Translations under genes and position numbers: made by a program
Notes under the pieces: model-generated
Told to the model about the DNA's origin: nothing
What the model saw: the letters and a program-made list of their open reading frames with translations, nothing else
The model's database searches: none
Assembly: GCA_035712365.1 (NCBI GenBank)
Contig: DASTAW010000027.1
Span: 62,001 to 126,000 of the forward strand
Length of the DNA: 64,000 bases
Direction of reading: 5' to 3'
From: Terriglobia bacterium
Lineage (GTDB): Bacteria; Acidobacteriota; Terriglobia; UBA7540
Part shown: positions 1 to 8,184 of the stretch, one piece after another
Layout: every line of letters begins with the position of its first letter
How positions within the stretch are numbered: the stretch's first letter is position 1

Positions 1-1363
1 TCCGGTTTCCAAGGGAAGTCCACCAGTAGAGGCCGGCCCCGAAGCAAACGGTCAGCAACCCGAGGAATGATTCCGTGGGGCGAAGCCGGACAGTAGATAT
101 CAACATGCCGCAACTGGCCACCAGGAACACCACCGGCACGAGAGGAAAGAAACAGTCCACCGCAGGAAGTTTCCGCCAGTCCGCGCGCCTCCTCAATCGA
201 AAGATTCCGGCCGTCGCCAGCGCCGACAAAAGAACCAGCATGAATCCGATGTAGTAAATCAGCGCCTCGAACGTCCCTGTAACGATCATGGCTACCGTTG
301 CCAGCGCCTGGAATAACACTGCAACTACCGGCGCCTGGAATCGCGGGTGGACCCGCGCGGCCGAGCGAAAAAAACAGCCGTCCCTGGCCATCGCGTAGTA
401 AACCCGCGGTCCCACAATCACCATGGCGCTGATGCATGAAAGCAGAGCCGCCGCCATCATGCCGCTGAATATCGCGCCGCCGCGTCCTGCAAAGAGCGCC
501 TGCGCTGCCTCCGAACCGACCGGCAGAACGCCTTTCAGTCTTTTGAGCGGGAGCGCATAAATAAACGCTACGTTACACGCCAGATAGAACACGATCACCA
601 GCAGCGTTCCCCCAACAAGGGCCATCGGCAGCGAACGCTCGGGGTCCCGAATTTCTTCTGCCACGTAAGTTGCGGCATTCCAGCCGCTATACGCGAACAT
701 CACGAAGGTGAGGGAAACGGCAAACTGCAGCGCAAGATCATGGGAAGAAGCCCTCACGGCTGGCAACTCAAAATGGCGCCAGTTGCCGTGGCCGATCATA
801 AAAGCAAGGGCCAGGAAGGCGCTCAGCACTCCGATCTTCAGCAAGGTCAGCGTATTTTGCAGGCCGGCGGCCAGATGCAGCCCCAAAATGTTGACCAAGG
901 CAAAAGCGGCGACGACGACGACCGCCAGGAGTTGGCCGTTGCCCAGATGAATCCATGCGACTCCCGAATGAAGGAATGAATCGGAAGAGGACGGGGACAG
1001 CGAAGGAAAGAAAAAGCTGAGGTATGCCGCAAAGGCCAGACCGCCTGCGGCAATGGGAGCCGAAAAGCCCGCGAAAAAGGAGACCCATCCGCTCACAAAT
1101 CCCCACACCGGCCCCCAGGCTTCTCGCAGGTAGACGTATTCGCCGCCGGACCGCGGCAGGTTGACGCTCAATTCGCTGTAAACCAGACAACCCGCCACGG
1201 CCACAATGCCGCCCACAATCCATACGCCGAGCACCAGCGAACCGCGCCCGAGGTCCGCGGCAAGAAATCCCGTGGTAGTAAAAATGCCAGTGCCGATCAT
1301 GTTCGCCACTACAAGAGCCATGGCACTGAACGTGGTCAACTCTCGTTTGAGCGAAGGCGGCAT
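1..1363 (-). CDS. APC-family amino acid permease (C-terminus cut by window edge)
   Basis: Read on the minus strand from an ATG at 1363, an open frame runs without a stop to the window edge (about 454 residues seen). The N-terminus MPPSLKRELTTFSAMALVVA leads into NMIGTGIFTTTG, the unwound-helix glycine motif of TM1 in the amino acid-polyamine-organocation superfamily. Repeated hydrophobic segments follow, with NAATYVAEEIRDPERSLP, a typical loop of this family. Family members are proton- or exchange-driven inner-membrane transporters of 440-500 residues, so only a short C-terminal piece is missing. The substrate cannot be read from the sequence. It follows dapF by 96 bp that contain a strong hairpin. 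No clear Shine-Dalgarno was found, so the exact start is uncertain. Confidence 0.85.
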   Translation of the reverse strand, partial: MPPSLKRELTTFSAMALVVANMIGTGIFTTTGFLAADLGRGSLVLGVWIVGGIVAVAGCLVYSELSVNLPRSGGEYVYLREAWGPVWGFVSGWVSFFAGFSAPIAAGGLAFAAYLSFFFPSLSPSSSDSFLHSGVAWIHLGNGQLLAVVVVAAFALVNILGLHLAAGLQNTLTLLKIGVLSAFLALAFMIGHGNWRHFELPAVRASSHDLALQFAVSLTFVMFAYSGWNAATYVAEEIRDPERSLPMALVGGTLLVIVFYLACNVAFIYALPLKRLKGVLPVGSEAAQALFAGRGGAIFSGMMAAALLSCISAMVIVGPRVYYAMARDGCFFRSAARVHPRFQAPVVAVLFQALATVAMIVTGTFEALIYYIGFMLVLLSALATAGIFRLRRRADWRKLPAVDCFFPLVPVVFLVASCGMLISTVRLRPTESFLGLLTVCFGAGLYWWTSLGNR

Positions 1364-1433
1364 CAGAAAACCCGATTTCCAGTTCGATTCGTTCCGATGA
1401 CGGACGAAGCGGAGAAAGAGCAATCGCTTTGCG

Positions 1434-1457
1434 GGGGAAGCCCCTCAGGGCTTCCCC
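1434..1457. repeat. Perfect 10-bp stem hairpin between dapF and the permease
   Basis: GGGGAAGCCC and GGGCTTCCCC flank a 4-base loop CTCA, a perfect inverted repeat. It lies just after the dapF stop. It has no following T-run on the minus strand, so it looks more like one of the window's dispersed palindromes than a textbook intrinsic terminator, though it could weaken read-through. Confidence 0.7.
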
Positions 1458-1459
1458 AT

Positions 1460-2329
1460 CTACCCTGCCGGATAATAGACTCCGTCGGCTATCAGTTCTG
1501 CGGGCCCGGAAAGGAGGACTTCCTTGTCCTCGGGCCATTCGACTTCCAGAGCGCCCGCCAGCGTACGGACCTTAACCGACCGCCGCGTGAAACCGTTCAA
1601 GATGCATGCCACTACGGCCCCGCAGGAACCGGTACCGGACGACATGGTTTTCCCCACCCCGCGCTCCCAGTAGCGGACTTCGATCTCCGTTTTTGATAGG
1701 ACACGGATAAATTCCACATTGGTTCTGTTCGGGAACAACGCGCTTCGCTCAATTTCACGGCCGACATCCTCCCAGGGGACACTCGAAAAGTCCTCTACGA
1801 AAAGCGAGCAGTGCGGGTTCCCCATGGATGTAACGGTTGCCGCCAGAACTCCGTAAGTTACGCGGATCGGGTAACCGATCACTGGCGAGGGATGCTTTCC
1901 AGCAAGAAACGGAATTTTCTCCGCATCCAGGATGGGCCTGCCCATGTTGACGCGGAACCTCCACTTCCCCTGCTTCATCTGTGCAACGGTCGACAGGAGT
2001 TCCAGTGTCTTCACTCCGGACGCCGTTTCCACTCGAAGGGTGCGCAGCCTGCGGTTTTCACGGACCAGGAAAGCCCCGGCGCAGCGGATGCCGTTGCCCG
2101 ACATCTCGGCCTCGCTGCCATCGGCATTAAAAAAGCGCACGCGAGCATGATTGCGTGCGCTCCGGGACTTCTGCAGCAGGAGAAGCCCGTCCGCACCGAC
2201 TCCGGTATGCCTCTCACAGATGGCCAGGGCGAGCGTGGCTGGACCTCCGGCAACGTTGGAACTCTTCGTGACGATGAAGTCATTGCCGAGGCCATGGAAT
2301 TTTGTGAAAGTGATTGATCTGTTGGACAT
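1460..2329 (-). CDS. dapF: Diaminopimelate epimerase
   Basis: Converts LL-diaminopimelate to meso-diaminopimelate in the cytoplasm, for lysine and peptidoglycan synthesis. The protein starts FTKFHGLGNDFIV, as the family does. It carries both catalytic cysteines in their usual contexts: MSGNGIRCAG (about residue 83) and SSGTGSCGAVV (about residue 236). The 289-residue length is usual. An in-frame codon at 2356 would add nine residues, but ATG 2329 (MSNRSITFTK) fits the family start. It lies 35 bp downstream of the GT-C-like gene on the same strand. Confidence 0.96.
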   Translation of the reverse strand: MSNRSITFTKFHGLGNDFIVTKSSNVAGGPATLALAICERHTGVGADGLLLLQKSRSARNHARVRFFNADGSEAEMSGNGIRCAGAFLVRENRRLRTLRVETASGVKTLELLSTVAQMKQGKWRFRVNMGRPILDAEKIPFLAGKHPSPVIGYPIRVTYGVLAATVTSMGNPHCSLFVEDFSSVPWEDVGREIERSALFPNRTNVEFIRVLSKTEIEVRYWERGVGKTMSSGTGSCGAVVACILNGFTRRSVKVRTLAGALEVEWPEDKEVLLSGPAELIADGVYYPAG

Positions 2330-2364
2330 GGTTGCCCTTGTGCCCGCTGGCTGCAATCCTGGCG

Positions 2365-3987
2365 TTAGGAACTATTACGTTCAGCGGTGAATGACCCGCT
2401 CTTGCGCCGGTAAATTGTGATGCTTTGCTGTTCCGGAAAATTTCTTCGATACACCGGAACGAAGTCCTTAAACGCTTCCGGATATGCGCGCATGAGGACG
2501 TCAACTGGGTCGTTTTCGCCGCTCACAATCCATTCCACAAATTTCCCCGCCCCGTCCGGGAGCTTCCGCCAATACCTGCGATTATTTCCGCTCAGGATGT
2601 TCCGATAGTGAATGTCCAGGGTGGGAGCTAAGCACGGCCATTCGCCGGATTGCATCAGGATTCTCTTGCCGTCGTAATGGCTCCTGAAGAATGCGATCAG
2701 GGTCTGGTCAGGTTCGGTTTTGCACGGCGAGTTGAGAATACCCTCTGTAACCATCGGCAGATTGCGCGCTCCCCCGGCCAGCATCCAGGCGCTCTGCGCG
2801 CCAAGTATGGCGAGGCATACGGCCAGAATACCCCTCCTAAGGCTCCGTGTCACAGTAGGCGAAATGACGAACGAAGCCAGGAGCGCAATTCCCGGGAGCA
2901 TTTCAATTCCGTACCGGAGATTGTAATACGAATGGGGGAAATAAGCGGGGACGTACAGCGGTACGGCAGCGCCCGCCATCGCCTGAACATAAAAAGGCAG
3001 CAGCACGAGCAAGAGGAGACACGCCGCTCGCCGTTTGCGATACCGGCGCTCGAGCACCCACAGCATAAGGCCAAGCGCGGCGAGCACCAGCAGCCAGGGG
3101 CCCAGAATAAGCCTCAGATCTTCTACATAATAGCGGGCCGATATCAGCATGCTGCCGTCCGTGGGATAGCGAAATGCCGTGGTGGCAACCTGGTGGGCAT
3201 AAATGGCCTGCGCAGAGTCCGGCCCGTTGTAAAATTCGATTGGATTGCCTGCCGTGACCGCGTCGTGGAGCATCCAAAGGGCCGGCCCGGCGCCCGCGAT
3301 CACGGAAAACAACACGGCTCGACGCAAGCGGACCCTCCAAGCATCTTTTCTGACCAGCAGAACAAAGAGCGCCGCGAAAGGCAGGAGATACCACACTGAG
3401 TAGCGAGTCAACGTGCCAAAGAAGGCTGCAACCCCAGAGACTGCCAGCCAGCGTGCCAGTCCGCTCGTCTGGTAACGGAACAGAGCATAAACGGCAAGAA
3501 CGACCCACAAGATGGAAAGAGGTTCCGTCATGGGAGTGCTTGCGAGGTAAAACATGCTGGGACAAAGCAGGAAAGCGCCCAGGGTGACAAGGCCCGCGGC
3601 AATGCTTCGGTTCATTTCCAGTGACAGCCGAAAAAGAAACCATGCGCTGATGGCAAAAGCCATCGTGGCAACCAGGCTGCCAGCCAAACCCGTCCGCCAA
3701 AGGTGGTCATTGATGGCCAGCGGCGCCGCCAAAAAATGGAACATGGGCAGCCAGACGTTCCCAATCTCCGCACGGCCAGGCGTCATCGAGTCAAAGAGGC
3801 GCCGGGCCCCAGCCATGTGCGCCAGGGTGTCACCGTAAAGCTGGGTCAGCCCGCGGGTATAAAAGAAATGCAGACTGCCGAAGGCCACCGTGAGAACCAC
3901 TGCCCAGACGGAAATGGCCGCTCCGACAGGAAGGATTGGATTGGGCTGAAGCGGTGTGGAATCGGCGTCAGGCCGGTTAGACATCAA
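2365..3987 (-). CDS. GT-C fold integral membrane glycosyltransferase-like protein
   Basis: A 540-residue polytopic membrane protein with about 10 hydrophobic segments. A first-loop motif YGDTLAHMAGARRLFDS (Asp about residue 53) sits where GT-C glycosyltransferases of the ArnT/PMT type carry their catalytic acidic residue. The C-terminal 120 residues are soluble. Family members transfer sugars from polyprenyl-phosphate donors to acceptors outside the inner membrane; donor and acceptor here are unknown. Its first 11 bases overlap the end of the upstream PfkB kinase gene, so the two are probably translationally coupled. A membrane protein of the same fold but another function is possible. Confidence 0.7.
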   Translation of the reverse strand: MMSNRPDADSTPLQPNPILPVGAAISVWAVVLTVAFGSLHFFYTRGLTQLYGDTLAHMAGARRLFDSMTPGRAEIGNVWLPMFHFLAAPLAINDHLWRTGLAGSLVATMAFAISAWFLFRLSLEMNRSIAAGLVTLGAFLLCPSMFYLASTPMTEPLSILWVVLAVYALFRYQTSGLARWLAVSGVAAFFGTLTRYSVWYLLPFAALFVLLVRKDAWRVRLRRAVLFSVIAGAGPALWMLHDAVTAGNPIEFYNGPDSAQAIYAHQVATTAFRYPTDGSMLISARYYVEDLRLILGPWLLVLAALGLMLWVLERRYRKRRAACLLLLVLLPFYVQAMAGAAVPLYVPAYFPHSYYNLRYGIEMLPGIALLASFVISPTVTRSLRRGILAVCLAILGAQSAWMLAGGARNLPMVTEGILNSPCKTEPDQTLIAFFRSHYDGKRILMQSGEWPCLAPTLDIHYRNILSGNNRRYWRKLPDGAGKFVEWIVSGENDPVDVLMRAYPEAFKDFVPVYRRNFPEQQSITIYRRKSGSFTAERNSS

Positions 3988-4882
3988 ATCGGGTCAGTTG
4001 CGCAAATTCGCGCATGCGTCCTTCAATTTCCTGAGGTGTCAGCCCCAGGAGGCGTTTAAGGCCAAATTCTTCTACTGCAAAGCTTGCCATGACGGAACCA
4101 TAGACGACCGCGCGACGCAGATTGCCTTCGGAGAGATCTCCGGTTCGAGCAAGGTGCCCCATAAATCCGCCGGCAAAGGTGTCCCCCGCGCCTGTGGGAT
4201 CCTTGCACTCTTCTAACATAAATGCCGGCATCGAAAATATCGTCCCGTTGTTGAGGAGAGTAACACCGTGTTCGCCCCGCTTGATCACCAGGATTTTCGG
4301 GCCCATCTTCTGGATTTCCTTTGCGGCCTTCAGGAGGTTCTGACAGCCCGAAAGCATGCGGGCCTCACCTTCGTTTATCACCAGCGCATCCACCTCGCGC
4401 AGCGTTTCCTTCAGTTCGCCCGGCGTGCCTTCAATCCAATAATTCATGGAATCGAGTGCCACCAGTTGCGCCTTGGACAACTGCCGCCGAACGTGAAGTT
4501 GCAGCCTCGGATGGATGTTGCCAAGAAAGACAAATTCGGTTGAAGCATCGAGTTCGGGCACCTTCGGACTGAAATTCTGGAAGACGTTGAGCTGAATGTC
4601 GAGTGTCCTGGCATCGTTCATAGCGCCCACATATTCGCCTTTCCAGCGGAAGGTCTTGCCCGGCGCGCGTTCGATTCCGGTGGTCTCAATCGAGCGGAGA
4701 CGGAAGACCTCAAGGTGTTCCTCACCGAAGTCGTCGCCGACCACGGCGACAATCTTGACTGGACCAAACCAGCTTGCGGCGACTGAGAAAAAGCTTGCAG
4801 ACCCGCCCAGGATTCCTTCTACTTCCCCGTGCGGGGTCCGGATGGAATCAAACGCGACAGAACCAACGACCAAAAGCGACAT
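3977..4882 (-). CDS. PfkB/ribokinase-family sugar or nucleoside kinase
   Basis: A 301-residue PfkB-fold kinase that transfers the ATP gamma-phosphate to a sugar or nucleoside hydroxyl. GILGGSASFFSVAASWFG near residue 24 is the first PfkB signature. DPTGAGDTFAGGFMG near 228-242 is the second and holds the catalytic Asp (about 234) and the anion hole. A GGAAAAGG ribosome-binding site lies about 10 bases before the ATG. It sits 46 bp downstream of a methylthioadenosine phosphorylase, so a nucleoside or pentose substrate from purine or methionine salvage is plausible. The known methylthioribose kinase belongs to a different fold, so no precise name is given. Confidence 0.85.
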   Translation of the reverse strand: MSLLVVGSVAFDSIRTPHGEVEGILGGSASFFSVAASWFGPVKIVAVVGDDFGEEHLEVFRLRSIETTGIERAPGKTFRWKGEYVGAMNDARTLDIQLNVFQNFSPKVPELDASTEFVFLGNIHPRLQLHVRRQLSKAQLVALDSMNYWIEGTPGELKETLREVDALVINEGEARMLSGCQNLLKAAKEIQKMGPKILVIKRGEHGVTLLNNGTIFSMPAFMLEECKDPTGAGDTFAGGFMGHLARTGDLSEGNLRRAVVYGSVMASFAVEEFGLKRLLGLTPQEIEGRMREFAQLTRFDV

Positions 4883-4928
4883 AAAAGCTTGCCTTTTCCT
4901 CGTGAGTTAAAGACCCGTATCAACCAGT

Positions 4929-5792
4929 CTACTTGAGATATTTCCCGACGAGCAAGCCTAACCGTTTCTTAGCCTGGGCAGAAATCTTGCTGCGGTCCGT
5001 GAGAATCGCGTGTGCGAGAGCAGACCCGCATTTGCAACTCCGCTGGCCGGGCAGGCGACGGACGGCAGATCGCAGGATCTTTTGGGCATTCTTGACGTTG
5101 CGATTGAGATAGTCAATGATCTGGTCGACAGTGACCGCCGCGTGCTCAGGATGCCAGCAATCGTAATCCGTGACCATGGCCAGCGTTGCGTAACAGAGCT
5201 CTGCTTCGCGGGCAAGCTTGGCTTCCTGCAGGTTCGTCATGCCGATGACATCCATGCCCCAGCTACGGTAAGCGTTTGATTCCGCCTTGGTGGAAAACGC
5301 GGGACCCTCCATGCAGACGTACGTTCCGCCGCGATGCACTATGACTTTCGCGTCGGCGCAGGCGGCTTCCAGGGCATCCACGACCGTCGGACACATGGGG
5401 TCTGAAAAACCCACATGCGCCACAATCCCACCGCCGAAGAAAGTCGAGATGCGGCCGCGGGTCCGGTCGAAGAACTGGAGCGGGAGGGCCATGTCCATCG
5501 GGCGGTAATCTTCTCTTAAAGAACCCACTGCACTGACAGAAAGAATCCGCTCAACTCCCAGCTTCTTCATGGCATAGATGTTGGCCCGGTAGTTGATTTC
5601 CGAGGGCGTGATCACGTGCCCGCGTCCGTGGCGTGCCAGAAATGCAACCTGCCTGCCTTCAAGGACCCCGACGCGGAAAGCGTCCGAGGGTTTGCCAAAC
5701 GGCGTCGCCAAACGAACCCACCTGGGCTGGCTAAGGCCTTCCATCTGATAGAGTCCGCTTCCACCAATAATCCCGATCGCTGCTTGGGCCAC
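4929..5792 (-). CDS. mtnP: S-methyl-5'-thioadenosine phosphorylase
   Basis: Cleaves 5'-methylthioadenosine with phosphate to adenine and methylthioribose-1-phosphate (methionine and purine salvage). It begins AQAAIGIIGGSGLYQMEGL and has RHGRGH, NYRANIYAMKKLGV, YVCMEGPAFSTKAES and MTNLQEAKLAREAE, all hallmarks of the MTAP/PNP family; the NLQEA-type substrate loop and TDYDCWH favour MTAP. The start is chosen at GTG 5792 because GGAGGT lies six bases upstream. A longer frame back to 5882 would overlap the neighbouring hydrolase by about 60 bases. The length of 287 residues is usual. A human-like purine nucleoside phosphorylase role is less likely. Confidence 0.92.
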   Translation of the reverse strand: MAQAAIGIIGGSGLYQMEGLSQPRWVRLATPFGKPSDAFRVGVLEGRQVAFLARHGRGHVITPSEINYRANIYAMKKLGVERILSVSAVGSLREDYRPMDMALPLQFFDRTRGRISTFFGGGIVAHVGFSDPMCPTVVDALEAACADAKVIVHRGGTYVCMEGPAFSTKAESNAYRSWGMDVIGMTNLQEAKLAREAELCYATLAMVTDYDCWHPEHAAVTVDQIIDYLNRNVKNAQKILRSAVRRLPGQRSCKCGSALAHAILTDRSKISAQAKKRLGLLVGKYLK

Positions 5793-5821
5793 TTTGGAAC
5801 CTCCACTCTTCCTTCTCTCCG

Positions 5822-6655
5822 TTATTTCACTGCTACCGGCTGGAACGTCAACTTTCCGTCCACTTCCGACAGCGTTCCCCATGGAACATCAGGATCATGC
5901 GGGAAAACCGTTAATACGCCCTCCTCCGCCAGGCACGGAAGCAGCCGCTTCTTTGAAGCCAGAGTTTCCATCGGATAGAGGTCGAAAGCCATAATCCATG
6001 GGTAGGGGATGTGAGCGCGTGTTGGAACGAGGTCAGAAACAAAGCACGCGCGCTGGCCTTCTGACTCAATCCATACGCACTGCAAGTCCTTGACGTGTCC
6101 GGGCGCAAGTTCAACCCGGACCCCAGGCACGATCTCATGGTCGCCATCAACCAACACCGTTTGCGGTTCCGCTGGGGCAAACCATTCTTCGAAATAGCTT
6201 GCCCGGTCTCGTTCGCTGGGGTGCAGGGCATGTTCCCACTCGGCCCTTTGCATGAAATAGCGCGCGTTTGGAAACGTCGGAACGATTTTCAATCCATCGC
6301 GCCGCGTATTCCAACCGCAATGGTCGAAGTGCAAATGAGTGTTGATGACAATATCGACATCACCAGGTCCAATCCCGTGACGTGAAAGCTCGTCGGGGAG
6401 GCGTGACGAATGATTGACGTCGTAAATATCGCCAAACTTCGCGTCAAATTTGCCGCCAATGCCTGTTTCGACGAGAACATTGTAGCGGCGTGTCTTGACG
6501 AGCAGGCAGGTGAGTCCAAGGCGCACGCGGTTGCGCTCATCTGCGGGCAGCTTCTTTTCCCACAGAACCTTCGGAACAACCCCAAACATTTGCCCGCCGT
6601 CAAGGCCGAATGTACCATCAGACAGCGCATGAATCTCAAAGGCGCCCAGCTTCAT
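5822..6655 (-). CDS. Metallo-beta-lactamase-fold hydrolase (AHL-lactonase-like)
   Basis: A 277-residue protein with the zinc motif THLHFDHCGWN (about residues 106-116), a later metal His in APGHVKDLQ, the bridging Asp in FVSDLVPT and a final His in VFPHDPDVPWG. This set is complete for a dinuclear MBL hydrolase. The layout resembles the AiiA/AttM lactonase branch, but the chemistry could equally be another ester or thioester hydrolysis. Its ATG overlaps the stop of the methylmalonyl-CoA epimerase gene (TAATG), indicating coupled translation, so a role in acyl-CoA or organic-acid metabolism is a reasonable guess. Confidence 0.85.
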   Translation of the reverse strand: MKLGAFEIHALSDGTFGLDGGQMFGVVPKVLWEKKLPADERNRVRLGLTCLLVKTRRYNVLVETGIGGKFDAKFGDIYDVNHSSRLPDELSRHGIGPGDVDIVINTHLHFDHCGWNTRRDGLKIVPTFPNARYFMQRAEWEHALHPSERDRASYFEEWFAPAEPQTVLVDGDHEIVPGVRVELAPGHVKDLQCVWIESEGQRACFVSDLVPTRAHIPYPWIMAFDLYPMETLASKKRLLPCLAEEGVLTVFPHDPDVPWGTLSEVDGKLTFQPVAVK

Positions 6656-7092
6656 TACTTGCTTCCCTGCTCCGGATATGAGGTTTCCTGCCTCGATTCA
6701 GTCTCTTCAAGCAGCTCGATCAAAATATTTGCCGTACTTGAAGGGTGCAAGAAGGCAATCGACTCACCTCCTGCACCAACGCGCGGAGTGCGATCGACAA
6801 GTCGGATGCCATGCCGGTCGAGCTCGTTCAGCGTCGTCTGCAAATTGCCGACGGTCAAAGTCAAGTGATGGATTCCCGGCCCGCGCTTACCGATGAAGCG
6901 CGCAATCGGCGATTCAGGCGAACTGGCCTCCAGCAGTTCAAGACGGCTTTCTCCAACCTGGAAGCTCGCAACCCGCACTTGTTGATCTTCGACTTCTTCG
7001 CGAGAATCGGGCGGGCGTCCCAGTAAGAGTTCAAACACTGCCGCCGCTTTTTCAAGAGACTCCACAGCAATGCCCAGATGATGAATACGCAT
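6655..7092 (-). CDS. mce: Methylmalonyl-CoA epimerase
   Basis: A glyoxalase/VOC-fold protein of 145 residues that interconverts (R)- and (S)-methylmalonyl-CoA in propionate and odd-chain fatty acid metabolism. It starts MRIHHLGIAVESLEKAAAVF. It has a metal His early (HHLGIAV), the second in GPGIHHLTLTVGNL, and the C-terminal FLHPSSTANILIELLEE with a metal Glu. ATG 7092 matches the family start; an earlier ATG at 7113 would add seven residues. The gene lies between meaB and the MBL hydrolase, in a run with an acyl-CoA dehydrogenase. The methylmalonyl-CoA mutase itself is not in the window. Confidence 0.93.
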   Translation of the reverse strand: MRIHHLGIAVESLEKAAAVFELLLGRPPDSREEVEDQQVRVASFQVGESRLELLEASSPESPIARFIGKRGPGIHHLTLTVGNLQTTLNELDRHGIRLVDRTPRVGAGGESIAFLHPSSTANILIELLEETESRQETSYPEQGSK

Positions 7093-7181
7093 TCTTTCAT
7101 CCCATAGCTGCAAGATTATGGTTTACTACGCCGGTATTTTCATCCTGTCCCGGGCCGTCGCATCTCCTTTGAGCGGGCCGA

Positions 7182-8150
7182 TCAGCCGCGCCCGGAGCCG
7201 ACGCCCGATTCCTGGAGCATTTCTTCCACGATGGAATGTGGATCGCGCCGGCGCGCCAGAATTGCCTCCACGTATTCGCTGATCTGTTTCTGGTCAATCC
7301 GCTCCTCAGCAACCCGTTCGAACAGGCGTTGACGTAACAATTCCAGGAGGTGCAGACGGGCGTTTTCGCGCCGTCGATTCAGCCCTGCGGAACTGCCTTC
7401 CGTCGCCGCCCGGAATTTCTCCAATTCTTCACACAGTTCGGATATTCCCTCACCCGTTGTCGCCGTCGTTTTAACAATGGGCGGGCGCCAGGCATCCAGC
7501 TTCGTCCCCACGGACAGCAGTGCGTCCAACTCGCGTTCCATGCGCTCGGCGCCCGGTTGATCGGATTTGTTAATCACGAAAAGGTCCGCAATCTCCATCA
7601 CACCGGCCTTAAAAGTCTGAACACCATCACCCATGCCCGGAACCAGAACGACGACGGTGGCGTCGGCGAGGCGAGCCACGTCCACCTCGGCTTGTCCCGC
7701 CCCTACTGTTTCAATGAACACTACATCACAACCTGCGGCATCAAGGATGAGGGCTGCGTCGCGTGCAGCGGGTGCAAGCCCGCCCAGTTGTCCGCGGGTT
7801 GCCATGCTGCGAATATAGACGCCCTCATCGGTTGCAAGCGCCTGCATGCGAATGCGGTCGCCCAGAATAGCGCCGCCTGAAAACGGACTGGTGGGATCCA
7901 CCGCAACGATGCCTACACGCTTGTCTGACCGCCGGAATTCCGTGGCCACCTTTCCGAGCAGAGTGCTCTTGCCCGCCCCTGGCGCTCCTGTAACACCGAT
8001 CGTGTATGCCTGACCGGCCTTATGAAAGAGGGCGCGCAGCAACGCCGAGCTTGAGGGTCCTTTCGTCTCAACCGAGGAGATTGCCTGTGCAACCGCCCGC
8101 CGGTCCCCGGCGCATATCTTCTCAACCCACTGTTCAACAGAGATACCCAT
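7182..8150 (-). CDS. meaB: Methylmalonyl-CoA mutase-associated GTPase MeaB
   Basis: A G3E-family P-loop GTPase that protects methylmalonyl-CoA mutase and gates its B12 cofactor loading. Walker A is GVTGAPGAGKSTLL; VGIVAVDPTSPFSGGAILGD, GVYIRSMATRGQLGG and VVFIETVGAGQAEVDVA are the MeaB/ArgK signatures; FVINKSD is the G4 motif. The C-terminal arm needed for dimerisation is present. ATG 8150 (MGISVEQWVEKICAGDRRA) matches the usual family start; a GTG at 8210 would overlap the acyl-CoA dehydrogenase gene by 26 bp. Neither start has a good Shine-Dalgarno. The short gap to the dehydrogenase suggests one operon. Confidence 0.94.
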   Translation of the reverse strand: MGISVEQWVEKICAGDRRAVAQAISSVETKGPSSSALLRALFHKAGQAYTIGVTGAPGAGKSTLLGKVATEFRRSDKRVGIVAVDPTSPFSGGAILGDRIRMQALATDEGVYIRSMATRGQLGGLAPAARDAALILDAAGCDVVFIETVGAGQAEVDVARLADATVVVLVPGMGDGVQTFKAGVMEIADLFVINKSDQPGAERMERELDALLSVGTKLDAWRPPIVKTTATTGEGISELCEELEKFRAATEGSSAGLNRRRENARLHLLELLRQRLFERVAEERIDQKQISEYVEAILARRRDPHSIVEEMLQESGVGSGRG

Positions 8151-8184
8151 CAATTCATCACGCGCGCGATGCACAGCAGATGCG

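Noticed and set aside
768-1538. A 256-codon minus-strand frame overlapping the permease and dapF
   Set aside because: Another minus frame gives a clear APC permease over the same DNA; this one is rich in Arg/Ser with no motif and would overlap the dapF end.
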